Source: Prorocentrum cordatum
Taxonomy: Eukaryota > Sar > Dinophyceae > Prorocentrales > Prorocentraceae
DNA: 64,000 bases
Assembly (NCBI GenBank): GCA_963575745.1
Contig: CAUYUJ010000771.1
Span: 1-64,000, forward strand
Direction of reading: 5' to 3'
Shown: positions 28,684 to 38,271 of the stretch, in pieces
Layout of the letters: each line of letters begins with the position of its first letter
Position numbering within the stretch: the stretch's first letter is position 1
Notes under the pieces: model-generated
The model's input: the letters and a program-made list of their open reading frames with translations, nothing else
Databases searched by the model: none
Told to the model about the DNA's origin: nothing
Translations under genes and position numbers: made by a program

Positions 28684-30159
28684 GTGCTGCACTGCTGTCT
28701 ATTGTCTGTCTGCATATATTATCTCTTATTGAACGAGTGGAAGTTCCTGGTGTGCTGGATCGTTGTTGACGTAACGTCGTACGACAGTCCTGAGGCTCAG
28801 CTGGCCTTGAGGAGAGAGATCGGACTCGAGCATTGGGGTGAAAGTACTGAGGAGTGGTTTCGTCGTCAAAGGAATCTGGACATACCCACAGAAGATTACC
28901 AGGACGATAGGGTCAACTTCGATTACCTTGAGGAATACCAGCCGTGGGATCAGAAAGACTTGCAGGCACTGGAGGCAGCATCAAACAAACGTCAACGTGA
29001 GGACGATAAGAGCTGGTTAGATAAATACGGATTGAACGGTAATATTCTTGAGAATATGACTCATGTTGCTGCAGCGGCGGATGCCGCGATGACGGGGGAT
29101 GGTGAGATTCGATCTAAACGTGCACGTGGCCCAGAGATTGAGGAGGAGAGGAAAGTGATGTTAGCGCAGGAGAAGGATCCATTCAAACAGATGATGATGA
29201 AGCATGTTTGGAAAACGGAGGATGCTCATGAGGATCTCATCCATGTTGTTCAATCGACGAAGACTGACATCAAAAGAGTTGATGACACGCTCAAGTTGCG
29301 TGCGGAGCGAATGGACAAATCAGATGCACGGACAGATATTCTGGAGAAACAGGTTAAGCAAATTTTGGCTGGATCTCCTGCAGCTTCGGTTTCGACTAGT
29401 GTGGGCCCTGGTGGCTCCTCTGGTGGAGGTGTAGGTTCGATCCCTCACGTGCAACAAGGGCGATCGAGCCAGTTCACACCAACTTATCTCGAACTTAAAG
29501 GGTGGGTTACAGATTGGTCGAATCAAGTAAATCGGGGAAATCAAATGATACCCTGGGCGGATGCGTCACAGCTAATATCGAATATGATTGGAACACTTCA
29601 GGGGGAGGAAAGGAATGCTTACGACAAAGATAAAACTGAACGGTTAAACGGAGGAAGATATATGTACGGAAGTGTGAAGGTCGGTTTCAAAGAAGGGACA
29701 CCACGGGACACTCTTTGGAGAATAAAGAAATGGATGGATATGGTCTGTAAGGAACCAGCCGATCGTATTGCCCCGCCCCCAGGTTATACATATCCAAATG
29801 CCGATGTTCTCATTCAAGATATGGACACGCCAATCGATCCCAGAAAGATTCGTACGTTAGTGGAGTGTGCACCCTGGAAGCGAGATCATGTGAAAGCGGT
29901 TGCTCGTTTTTGTGGGACTTGGCGAAGTATGACCTCGGCTCATGTTCAAATCGGGATCCGTGGGGAGGTGGGGCCACCGAGGAGTCAGATTTGGACTCAA
30001 GCTGTTCCGAATCTCCGACCCGTCTGTTTTGCGACGTATACGAACACCACAGGGGCCTGGGTTCTTCATGCTGATGCATGGGCTCGTATTGTTTCTATTT
30101 ATCCTGCGCTGACGGTCCCCATGAATGATATACTTCAGGAAGTGAATCGTAGGCAGTGA
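28684..30159 (+). CDS. LINE ORF1-like protein with coiled coil
   Basis: 491 residues. The N-terminal 25 residues are hydrophobic and may be untranslated leader; a later ATG could be the true start. A basic KRAR segment (near residue 147) may be a nuclear signal. Residues about 186-226 form a charged heptad-like coiled coil, followed by a Gly/Ser linker and a C-terminal domain of about 230 residues rich in Trp and Arg. That is the plan of LINE ORF1 nucleic-acid chaperones. I cannot assign a named family. The stop (TGA, 30,157) overlaps the next frame by four bases. Confidence 0.6.
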   Translation: MLHCCLLSVCIYYLLLNEWKFLVCWIVVDVTSYDSPEAQLALRREIGLEHWGESTEEWFRRQRNLDIPTEDYQDDRVNFDYLEEYQPWDQKDLQALEAASNKRQREDDKSWLDKYGLNGNILENMTHVAAAADAAMTGDGEIRSKRARGPEIEEERKVMLAQEKDPFKQMMMKHVWKTEDAHEDLIHVVQSTKTDIKRVDDTLKLRAERMDKSDARTDILEKQVKQILAGSPAASVSTSVGPGGSSGGGVGSIPHVQQGRSSQFTPTYLELKGWVTDWSNQVNRGNQMIPWADASQLISNMIGTLQGEERNAYDKDKTERLNGGRYMYGSVKVGFKEGTPRDTLWRIKKWMDMVCKEPADRIAPPPGYTYPNADVLIQDMDTPIDPRKIRTLVECAPWKRDHVKAVARFCGTWRSMTSAHVQIGIRGEVGPPRSQIWTQAVPNLRPVCFATYTNTTGAWVLHADAWARIVSIYPALTVPMNDILQEVNRRQ

Positions 30160-31457
30160 CGTTTGCGGCGCCTCGTCCGAGGCATACGTTTGGCGAGCTG
30201 GAACCTGAACAAAGCAGGTGGGCTCATTTTAAATGTGCTGAGATTCTCCATCATATGAGGGCATGTGGTGGGCTCTTTGCATGTCAGGAAACTCAATACC
30301 TTGTGCATGGTGAATTTGAACGCTTGGGGTGGCGCATCAAAACTAGTTCATGTAGCAAGGCAGCTCTCATCTTCGACAGATCTTGGGCGGCTGCCGTCCG
30401 CATGTTCTTTACTTGTTTCACGAGGTTCGTTATCGGCGTCTTTGGGTCAGATAAGTCACCACTTATTATTGTGTCAGCGTATTTGCCAGACCCTCATGTG
30501 GAGGATTGTGTAGAGATAGCTGCGGAGGTCTATGAGCAGATCAGTCGTGCTCGTAATGTTCTCCGCGCTAAGTTTCCTCAGGCCAGCTTTTGTGTTCTGC
30601 TCGATGCAAATGTGGAGATCCCGCCTGGATGCAAGTTTACGTATAATGGGGAGGAGTATGAGGCTACTGGAGAGGAGGGTACTCGTACGGACAGAAGGTG
30701 GGAGAGAGGAGGAGACGGTACACAGCAGATTGAGAGGAGGAGTCGGAGGAGGAGGCTGAAGGAGCTGCTCTTAGAGGTCATGGAATCACATGGACTGAAG
30801 ACCGCCAACACTTTCAGTACTAGGAGGCATACCCGGGAGTCGTGGGGGGAGAACAAGTTTCTGACTTCGAAGAGGGTCCTGGATTACCTACTGGTCCCTC
30901 ACCGTTGGGAGTTCTCGGATCTGGAGGTGAAGTGGTGTTTCAAGAGGGGTGGGAAGAAGCAGTTCAGTAGATTATCCGATCACGCAATCATCGCGGCGAG
31001 TTTCACTGACCCTGGGAATGTGATTGTTCGTCGCCCTGACCCCCAGCCTGGTCAGAAGTCTAGGCCGTCTCTGGTCGGATACAAGTGTTCGACTTGGGCT
31101 GATGAGCATCAGGCTCGACAGCATGTGGATTCGAATCTAGGCGGTGCTGCCTTCGCTCATTCAAGGTGTCCGTCTGTGACCTGTCCACAGTGCCTGCAGA
31201 GTACTATGCTGGAGGCGTACTTATCACCGACGGTGGACTACTCCACCACGGGTGCGAGAAGACCGCGAGAGCCGTCCAGGCCGGTGCAGCTCACAAGAGC
31301 CGAGGAGGAGGTTAAGATGTGTCCGAAGGAGGATGTGGAGAGGTTGAGGAGGTTAAAGAATGAGGCTAATCGTCTACGCAGAGGTTATCGACGTGATATG
31401 ATTATGTGCAGATGCCCCCAACAAAGCGTAAGGTCAGATATACTATCAAACATTTAG
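30156..31457 (+). pseudogene. LINE apurinic-like endonuclease (EEP) region
   Basis: Starts at GTG. The frame holds E45 (CQETQ), D150 and N152 (LLDAN), and D275-H276 (LSDHA), the EEP catalytic set in order, followed by a short Cys-rich segment (TCPQC). The first EEP strand, reading RLASWNLN at about 30,190-30,207, is in the previous frame, so an indel between about 30,205 and 30,280 breaks the domain. The endonuclease nicks target DNA to prime reverse transcription. The frame ends where the RT frame begins, and the two were probably one ORF2 originally. Confidence 0.7.
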
Positions 31458-33079
31458 TGGTGGATGGGAGGGAGACGGAGGACCGTGAGGAGTGGAAGGA
31501 GGAGCTCGACAAGTTCGTTCGTTTCAAGGTGTCGTCCGAAGAGATACGCAATTCCACCAACAGTATGATGGAGGAGATCAGGATGAGGGCTGTACATGAA
31601 GTACGATCCACATCAGTTGTGGGAATTAGTATGGCGCTGCTTCTCAGAGCACGTGCTCGGCTGAAGACCCAGAAGGCTACTGGGCCAGACGGGATACCGT
31701 GCGAGATTCTAAGGAGCTTGCCGTGGTGTGCTCTCAGAGCGATCCAGAAGTTGTTCGACAAAATCATCAAGCTCACGATTCCGTATCCTCAGTCGTGGCG
31801 TGAGATTCTCGTCTCTTTTATGCCAAAAACTCCAGGGATTACTAAGTTAAAAGACGGTCGTTTGCTGTGTATGCAGAATGCTGTTTCGAGATGGTTCAGT
31901 TCCTGTATTGTTCTCCTGGTTGAGGGCCATATTGAAAGAAACGGAGTGTTTCGTCATATAGGGTTGTATGGTTTCCAGGAACATCGTCGTACACACGAAA
32001 TCACGGCTAGCATCAAACACATAGGTCAACATGCTGCACAATGGGGAAAAGGGGAAACGGCACACTTGGCGAACGCTGATGTCCTCCAGGCGTTCGATCA
32101 CTGCACGGTGGCCAATGTCAGGCGCGGGTTGGATCATGCGAGTGTACCCCTATACCTACAGTATGCTCTACTTAACCCCTTGTGCGAATGTGTAGGCACT
32201 GTCTATTATGATGGGATTGAGGTGGTGGAGGTAAGGTGGGACAAATGTATTCGGACGGGAGGGCCTGAGGGCCCGTTGGCTTTCAACCTTATTGTTGCTG
32301 CTATGTGGGGCTCCACGATTCGAGAATGGGACGTACTAGGACTAGGTTATCGTATTGAGTTTGCGACTGGCTCGACTAGCTGTGTTTGGATTATTAATCA
32401 CTTCCTTTGGGCGGACAACTGTTATTTACTGGCTCGGAGTCGGGGGGAACTCACGCGCATGTTATACGGTCTAACTACACAGTTACATGACTATGGCATG
32501 AAATGGAAAGGGTCCAGCTTATTGTACATGGTGTTCGGGGTTGATCCTCCGCGAGATGCGGAAGGGGAAATACTGCGCACTGCTGATCTTGTTCTCTCGA
32601 TGGGGTCGGAGGAGTCGGGAGTGTATCGATTTAGAAGGGCGACGGAGATGGAGGTGCTTGGGGCTCATATTTGTTCTGAACTACATGTGAATGAGCATCC
32701 AGATTTGGACGCTAGTATTGACTCTGCTCGCAGGGCTTTCTGGGGGCAGGCGACCTTCTTCCGCTCCACGGCCACCCCGTTGAAAGATAAATATGAGAGG
32801 TATGCACAGAGGGTTCAGAGTATTGTGCTCTACGCGGCGGAAGGATGTACGGTCGATTCTAGTTCATTGAGTGCCCTTCATATCTTTGAGGGTAAGTGCC
32901 TGGCTGTAATGTCTCGTTGTATACGGAGGGAAGGGAAAGTTATCAGGAATGGAATGCGAGGAGGTATGAACGTGCGAGACAAAAAATTCATGATGCACAC
33001 TATGCGGGTATTGTGCAGAAGTTTCTCAGAGTGCACTGGATGTGGGCAATCGACATTCATGATTTTGCCCATAGGTTGA
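31406..33079 (+). pseudogene. LINE reverse transcriptase
   Basis: 557 residues. RT motifs in order: KATGPDGIP, a PK...DGRLL segment, YGFQEHR, motif A ADVLQAFD (D225 and D231), motif B GGPEGPLAFN, and motif C FLWADN (D337-N338). The usual second Asp of YADD is Asn here. The C-terminus reads past a frame change near 32,900-32,990 into a nonsense tail, while the RNase H frame continues sensibly. It would have copied the LINE RNA at the nicked target. Confidence 0.75.
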
Positions 33080-34116
33080 TCACAGATCGGGGGGCGCTGG
33101 AGGCAAACTCGACGAGAGCTTGGAGAGATTCTCGTTTCTCGTGCCTGGCGTTTGGCCGGCTGTGGGATAGAATGAGGACAGATTCAAGCGAGGCTCTCAG
33201 ATGTTGGGGGAATTGGAAGGAGGCCAGCTCAATGAAACGACATCGGGGGGGACAGGAGAGTGTAGGACTTTGTCCGTGGTACTATTCATTGGAATCGTTT
33301 TATGGTTTATCCTGGTGGGAGTTCTTTGCTGGAAGTTTTGAACATTTCATGGATTTCGCTGCAAATGTTTGTTCTAGTACTATGTTGAAGTATTTCCAAA
33401 AGAAGTGCAAAGGTTTGGCGTCCTCAGGGGTGCCTGTGTTCTTGAACGTGGATGAGGATGGAGGGGTTCATATTGGTCAGGATCGGGAGGATACACCAGC
33501 ATATAGGGATCGTCTCAGCAAACGTACTGCGTTGCATAACATGCGTTGTATACAGTGGGACCTCGATGCGGATGGGATACCACTGGATATCCAGGGGGAC
33601 TCACTGCTTGTAATTAACTGGCTCTGCGGGAAATGGAAAGTATTAGCTCAGGTATATCAGAAAAGGGTGGATACTCGGATTAATAAGTTGGACGATATGC
33701 AGGAAACATACTCGGTGAGGCCTCCAGAGGCTGGCCGTGACTTCTTCTCTCATTCTTTTCGGGAATGGAACCAGAGAGCTGACTTACTGACCCATCAGGC
33801 CCGTCAGGGCCACGTGTACGCCGATTTCGTCTACCTCAGCGATTTTGAATCTCAGTGTTATACTCCTTGCCTTATCAAAGCCGGCTTTGATGGGGGCGTT
33901 TGTAGCCGCGGAAGTGCCTGTGGTGTGTGGATACAGATTGGTCTGCGAAACAAATATATCTTCTCGCGGACCGACATCATTTTCAAGGATGTGTACCTCG
34001 CGGCTTGGTGTCTGCCACCAAGCGCCACTGTTGCAGATACGGAACTATCAGCGGCGGAGCGCATGTGCGATGTGCTCCCACAGGTAGTGCAGACCTTCTT
34101 TGATCATTCGCAGTGA
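32896..34116 (+). CDS. LINE C-terminal region with permuted RNase H-like domain
   Basis: 406 residues. The first 200 are the RT thumb/linker region, and the RNase H-like domain follows: D235 (QGDS), D296 (NQRAD), D332 (FDGG followed by a GSACGVWI strand) and E383 (TELSAAE). In ordinary RNase H the order is DG, E, DS, AD. Here it is DS, AD, DGG, E, as in the two truncated copies. It is intact in this frame and probably fused to the RT before decay. Confidence 0.7.
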   Translation: MPGCNVSLYTEGRESYQEWNARRYERARQKIHDAHYAGIVQKFLRVHWMWAIDIHDFAHRLITDRGALEANSTRAWRDSRFSCLAFGRLWDRMRTDSSEALRCWGNWKEASSMKRHRGGQESVGLCPWYYSLESFYGLSWWEFFAGSFEHFMDFAANVCSSTMLKYFQKKCKGLASSGVPVFLNVDEDGGVHIGQDREDTPAYRDRLSKRTALHNMRCIQWDLDADGIPLDIQGDSLLVINWLCGKWKVLAQVYQKRVDTRINKLDDMQETYSVRPPEAGRDFFSHSFREWNQRADLLTHQARQGHVYADFVYLSDFESQCYTPCLIKAGFDGGVCSRGSACGVWIQIGLRNKYIFSRTDIIFKDVYLAAWCLPPSATVADTELSAAERMCDVLPQVVQTFFDHSQ

Positions 34117-34370
34117 TATGCCACACATTGTTTCTTCTTTATCTGTGTTGTCTATTCCAACAGCTTCGCTGTTCACTGACTCATTCGTTTGTCTTTGTGT
34201 GCTTTGCGTTTGATTGTGTCATTGCGGCATGTGATTCTCTTTATTCCTTCAGCTTCGCTGTGTGGTATAAGAGCTGACTGCTTGCGTGATTAATAAGAGG
34301 CTCTGTTTCGCCTGATACTTTGTTGGACCTGGCCTTAGTGGCCAAGACGGTCCCAGCAAAGACGCACCCA
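34117..34370 (+). other. LINE 3' untranslated region
   Basis: About 250 bp of T-rich sequence with two TTCAGCTTCGCTGT-like repeats (about 34,160 and 34,247). It has no long poly(A); the end is AGACGCACCCA just before the host AACAAAGG. No gene is seen. Confidence 0.6.
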
Positions 34371-34404
34371 AACAAAGGTTGACGGTTTACCGCCGGCGCC
34401 CAGT
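34371..34404 (+). mobile_element. Right hairpin arm of split B7
   Basis: AACAAAGGTTGACGG followed by TTTACCGCCGGCGCCCAGT. This completes the B element interrupted at 28,500. Confidence 0.8.
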
Positions 34405-35290
34405 TCCGGCGCGCTTTAGAGCTAGTTGGCAAGAAAAATATCGACGGAACTTTTGCTGACTTTTGGTCAGTTGAAAATTTTGTTCTCGAACTTCAACAAT
34501 TCGTTTGAGCTCTAGTATTTCTTCCGTGATATTCGACCTTATTCCTGCTCGCCATCTTGATCTCAGCTCGATCGGATGAATATTACTATCGAAAAGCACT
34601 GTGGCGGGATCGGCCGTTTCGGGTCATCTTGATACGCGCTGACGGTTTTCTGAACGTAACTCGAGCTTTAGGACAGCTACAGAGCTGGTAAGCACAGCTA
34701 ATCGATGTAGAATGATTAGGCGCGTTCGCCGGTTGAATCCAGATGTCTGAACTCGGTATCTACAGAAACCGATTCAGACACATCAGTTGCGTTTGTCTGT
34801 CGAATCCAGAGCTCTGAACTCGGTCTGCTGCCCGATCTAGACTCGCGAAACTATTCGTATTGTTCGAGTCATCTTGAGAAGTGCTCTCGGTTTTCTTCAT
34901 TCAACTCGCGCTGAGGGGGGCTGCAGGGCTGGTGGTCACAGGAATCGGTTTGCAGACATCAGGCGCGTCTCTCTGTCGAATCCAGAGCTCGGAACTCGGT
35001 CTGCTGCCCGAATTAGGTTTGCGAAACTGCTGTATTGTTCGAGTCATCCTGAGGTGCTGTCGGTTTTGTGCACTTAACTCGGGCTGTAGGGGGGCTGCAG
35101 GGCTGGTAATGACAGGAGTCGGTTCGCAGACATCAGACGCGTCTGCCTGTCGCATTCAGAGGTCAAACAATATTCACTATGAGTCGGAATGTTGGTAGGT
35201 GCTGTTGGTTTTCTCAACTTAAGTCGACTAGGAAGCTCTACGAGTCTCCCGGCGGTAACCAAGGTTGACGGTTTACCGCCGGCGCCCAGT
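34405..35290 (+). mobile_element. B-type element B8, 5' truncated
   Basis: Begins TCCGGCGCGCTTTAGAGC, about 50 bp inside the consensus start. It has 178-bp-type units and then GGAAGCTCTACGAGT (35,231-35,245) and the hairpin. It ends CAGT, directly followed by ACCTCGTAGAGC of the next A element. Confidence 0.7.
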
Positions 35291-35689
35291 ACCTCGTAGA
35301 GCTCTTCGTTATCGATGAGCTAGAGGAATTCGGGCGCGGGGTGGAGCTAGTTGGCCGACCCGACCAGAAAGGACAAAGTGACAACTTTTGGGTGGTTTTG
35401 CGATTTTTGGAAAGATATTTGACCATTTATTTTAAGAAAGCAGATTTTTCGCACCTGTAGACGCCTATGAGGGCCTCAGCGTCTTAATATAAGCTCTCTA
35501 CATGCACTTTTACTATCAAAACACTTGGCGAAACGAACTTTATGTCAACATGAAAAAAAACAGGTTTTCTCTTTTTCGAGAAATGCTTCCAGAAGCCCTC
35601 TCTTTTGATACTCAGCACTCTTACGCGTGTTAGGTGTTCTACGAGGTTCCCGGCGGTGACCAGGTTGACGGTTCACCTCCGGCGCCAGT
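35290..35689 (+). mobile_element. A-type element A5
   Basis: TACCTCGTAGAGCTC left end, TTCTACGAGG right subterminal repeat (partly decayed) and hairpin with CACCTCCGG arm (one mismatch). It is 400 bp long and head to tail with B8. Confidence 0.75.
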
Positions 35690-35739
35690 TTCCCGTCCCC
35701 GAGGGTCTCTTCGCTCTCCGGGTTTTGGACGCTACCAAG

Positions 35740-36960
35740 TAACTCGTAGAGCTTCCCTTAGCAAGTTATTGCTGGAAGCTTAAGAGTAATTCCGGGGCGC
35801 TGGAGAGCTAGTTGGCAAGAAAAATCTCGACGGACCTTTTGGTGACTTTTGGTCGGTTGAAAATTATGTTCTCGAAATTCAACCATTCGTTAGAGCTCTA
35901 GTATTTTTTCCCGTGATATTCGAGCTTATTCCCGCTCGCCGTCTTGATCTCAGCTCGATCGGGTAACTTTTACTGCCAAAAAGCACTCGGGCGGGATCGG
36001 CTGTTCCGAGTCATCTTGATACGCGCTGTCCGTATTTCGCACTTAACTCGAGCTTCAGGACAGCTACAGAGCTGGTAAGCACAGCTAATCGATTCAGAAT
36101 GATCAGGCGCGTTCGCCTATCGAACCCAGAGGTCTGAACTCGGTCTGCTAGCCGAGCTAGGTCCGCAAACCTATTCGTATTATTCGACTCATCTTGTCAG
36201 ACGCTTTCGGTTTTCTGTACGTAACTCGAGCTACAGGACGGCTACAGAGCTGGTACGTACAGAATCTGATTCAGAATCATCAGTGGCCGTTGTCTGTTGA
36301 ATCCAGAGCTCTGAACTCGGTCTGCTGCCCGATCTCGAATCGCGAAACTATTCGTATTGTTCGAGTCATTTTGAGAGATGCTGTCGGTTCTCTGCACTTA
36401 ACTCGGGCTGTAGGGGGGCTGCATGGCTGGTAATCACTGGAATCGATTCAGAGTGATCAGGCGCGTCCGCCTTTCGAATCCAGAGCTCCGAACTCTGTCT
36501 GCTGCCCGAACTAGGCCCGCGAAACTATTCGTATTGTTCGAGTCATCCTGAGAGGTGCTGTCGGTTTCCTGCACTCAACTCGGGCTCTAGGGGGCGCTGC
36601 AGGGCTGGTAATCGCAGGAATCGATTCAGAGACATCAGACGCGTCCGCCTGTCGCATGCAGAGGTCTGAACTCGGTCTGATACTCGAGCTAGGTTTGCCA
36701 AACTACTCGTATTGTTCGAGTCATCTTGAGAGGTGCTGTCGATTTACGCACGTAACTCTGGCTGTAGGAGAGCTACAGAGCTCGTACAGAACACAATCCA
36801 GAAGCATCGGGGGCGTTCGGCTGTTGCACCTGTGAGGTCTGAAATTGCTTGGGCTGAAAAACTTTTTTTCTGTGTTTTTTTTCGACATTATATGTTGTCA
36901 GGAAGCTCTACGAGTCCCTCGGCGGCAACAAAGGTTGACGGTTTACCGCCGGCGCCCAGT
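35740..36960 (+). mobile_element. B-type element B9, best intact copy
   Basis: 1,221 bp. TAACTCGTAGAGCTTCC at the left; GGAAGCTCTACGAGT at 36,901-36,915, one base before the hairpin region; CAGT at 36,957-36,960. GAGTCAT-type landmarks at about 36,008, 36,187, 36,362, 36,540 and 36,718 define five units of 175-179 bp. The element is preceded by a D fragment ending GGACGCTACCAAG. Confidence 0.8.
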
Positions 36961-37243
36961 GACAACTTTTGGGTGGTTTTGCGAATATTTGAAAGATATT
37001 TGACCAGTTATTGTGATAAAGCAGATTTTTCGCACCTGTAGACGACTATGAGGGCCTTCGCGTCTTGATATGAGCTCTCTAGATGCACTTTTACTATCAA
37101 AACACTTCACGAAACCAACTTCATGCCGACATGGAGAAGAAATCATGTTTTCTCTTTTTCGAGAAATACTTCCAGAAGCCCTCTCTTTTGATTCTGAGCA
37201 CTCTTACGCGTGACCAGGTTGACGGTTCACCGCCGGCGCCAGT
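36961..37243 (+). mobile_element. A-type fragment A6
   Basis: Starts mid-element (GACAACTTTTGGGTGG). The right subterminal repeat is deleted, since TCTTACGCG joins directly to TGACCAGGTTGACGG, but the hairpin right arm and CCAGT remain. Confidence 0.65.
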
Positions 37244-37245
37244 AA

Positions 37246-37646
37246 TACCTCGTAGAGCTCTTCGGCACCGATGAGCTAGAGGAATTCCGGCGCGGGGTTG
37301 AGCTAGTTGGCCGACCCGGCCTTAAGAGACAAAGTGGTGACTTTGGGTCGGTTTTGCTAAGATTTGAAAGATATTTGACAATTCATTTTGAGAAACCAGA
37401 TTTTTCTCACGTGTAGTGGGTTATGCCGCGTCTGTCAGCAAAATTTTCAGGCCCATAGCTGCAATATTACGATCGAAAGACTTGCAGGAACCGATTTTGG
37501 ATGAAAGCCGAAAAATCGTGATTTTTCGAGTTTTTCGGCTTTTGCTCCAAAAGCTTCCTTGATGTGTTCCGAAGAGCGCTGTGCAACAAAAGAGCTCTAC
37601 GAGGTGCCGGCGGTAACCTGGTTGACGGTTTACCGCCGGTTCCCAT
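37246..37646 (+). mobile_element. A-type element A7
   Basis: 401 bp. TACCTCGTAGAGCTC left end; GAGCTCTACGAGG then hairpin with GTAA/TTAC inner pairs; the end is TCCCAT instead of CCAGT. It carries the uninterrupted GAAAGATATTTGACAATTC that serves as the empty site for B4. Confidence 0.75.
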
Positions 37647-37916
37647 TTGCCCTTTGCTCTCCGGGCTTCTGATAATTCGAATTTCTATTCTATGCAGTGA
37701 ATCATGGCGCTCTCGATGGTGCAATCCTCAGGGCTCTAGCTGCGTTATTTCGGTCAGAAGACTAGGGGGGCCAACATTGTGTAATACCGAAAACAACATG
37801 TCTTTGCATTATGGAGAAGCGATTTGCTGCTGTAATCTGGAAACCACCTTGGTCTATTCAGAGCTCTATGAGGGTCTCGGCGGTAACCTGGTTGACGGTT
37901 TACCGCCGGCTCCCAT
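37647..37916 (+). mobile_element. C-type element, related hairpin
   Basis: A third interior type (GCAGTGAATCATGGCGCTC... TTGGTCTATTCAGAGCTCTATGAGG) with the same hairpin (GTAACCTGGTTGACGG loop side) and a TCCCAT end. The same interior occurs at 42,777-42,978, so C is a real subfamily. Confidence 0.65.
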
Positions 37917-38271
37917 GGTCGACCTGGCCAGAAGAGAGAAACTGGTGACTTTGGGTCGGTTTTGCGCATATTTTCCCGGGGAGCTGTCTGAGAGCTAGAG
38001 GGTTTTAGATTAGAAGCCGGACGGTGGTGGTGGCCGCCAGCAGCCCATCTCCGCCGCTCCAAGGTCCCCGCAGCGACTCGTCCGGGCCCGCAGGGGGTTC
38101 GGAGAGCCCTTGCAGCGCGCGTCCACGCGAGCCTGCACGCGTGCAGGCACGCGTGGAAGCGTCCTGGTGGCGCTTCAAAAGCGCTTCTGGGGGCTCACCA
38201 GAGCTCTTCAGGAAAGATTTCTCCCGTTTTAGAAGTTCTCTTTGCTCTCTGGGTTTTGGGCGCTACCAAAA
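37917..38271 (+). repeat. A-like piece and D-like GC-rich segment
   Basis: A short A-type fragment (GTGACTTTGGGTCGG) is followed by GC-rich D-like DNA ending GGGTTTTGGGCGCTACC. The D-like part contains a perfect ACGCGTGCAGGCACGCGT-type self-complementary stretch near 38,137-38,154. No gene is seen. Confidence 0.55.

Larger units (their letters stand above)
28501..34370 (+). mobile_element. Near full-length LINE (non-LTR retrotransposon), frameshifted
   Basis: Order of parts: 5' leader with a tandem 16-bp repeat, ORF1 with coiled coil, EEP endonuclease, reverse transcriptase, RNase H-like domain, and a 3' untranslated region of about 255 bp ending CACCCA/AACAAAGG. It is inserted in the hairpin loop of a B element. 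No clear target duplication is seen; about five host bases (CGGTA) appear lost on the left. The frame changes at least three times within the EEP-RT-RNase H part, so this copy looks inactive, unless the indels are assembly errors. Confidence 0.88.

Noticed and set aside
30156-30160. Termination-reinitiation signal between LINE ORF1 and the endonuclease frame
   Set aside because: The four-base overlap exists, but the endonuclease N-terminal strand lies in ORF1's frame after the stop, so the overlap is more simply a by-product of frame decay.
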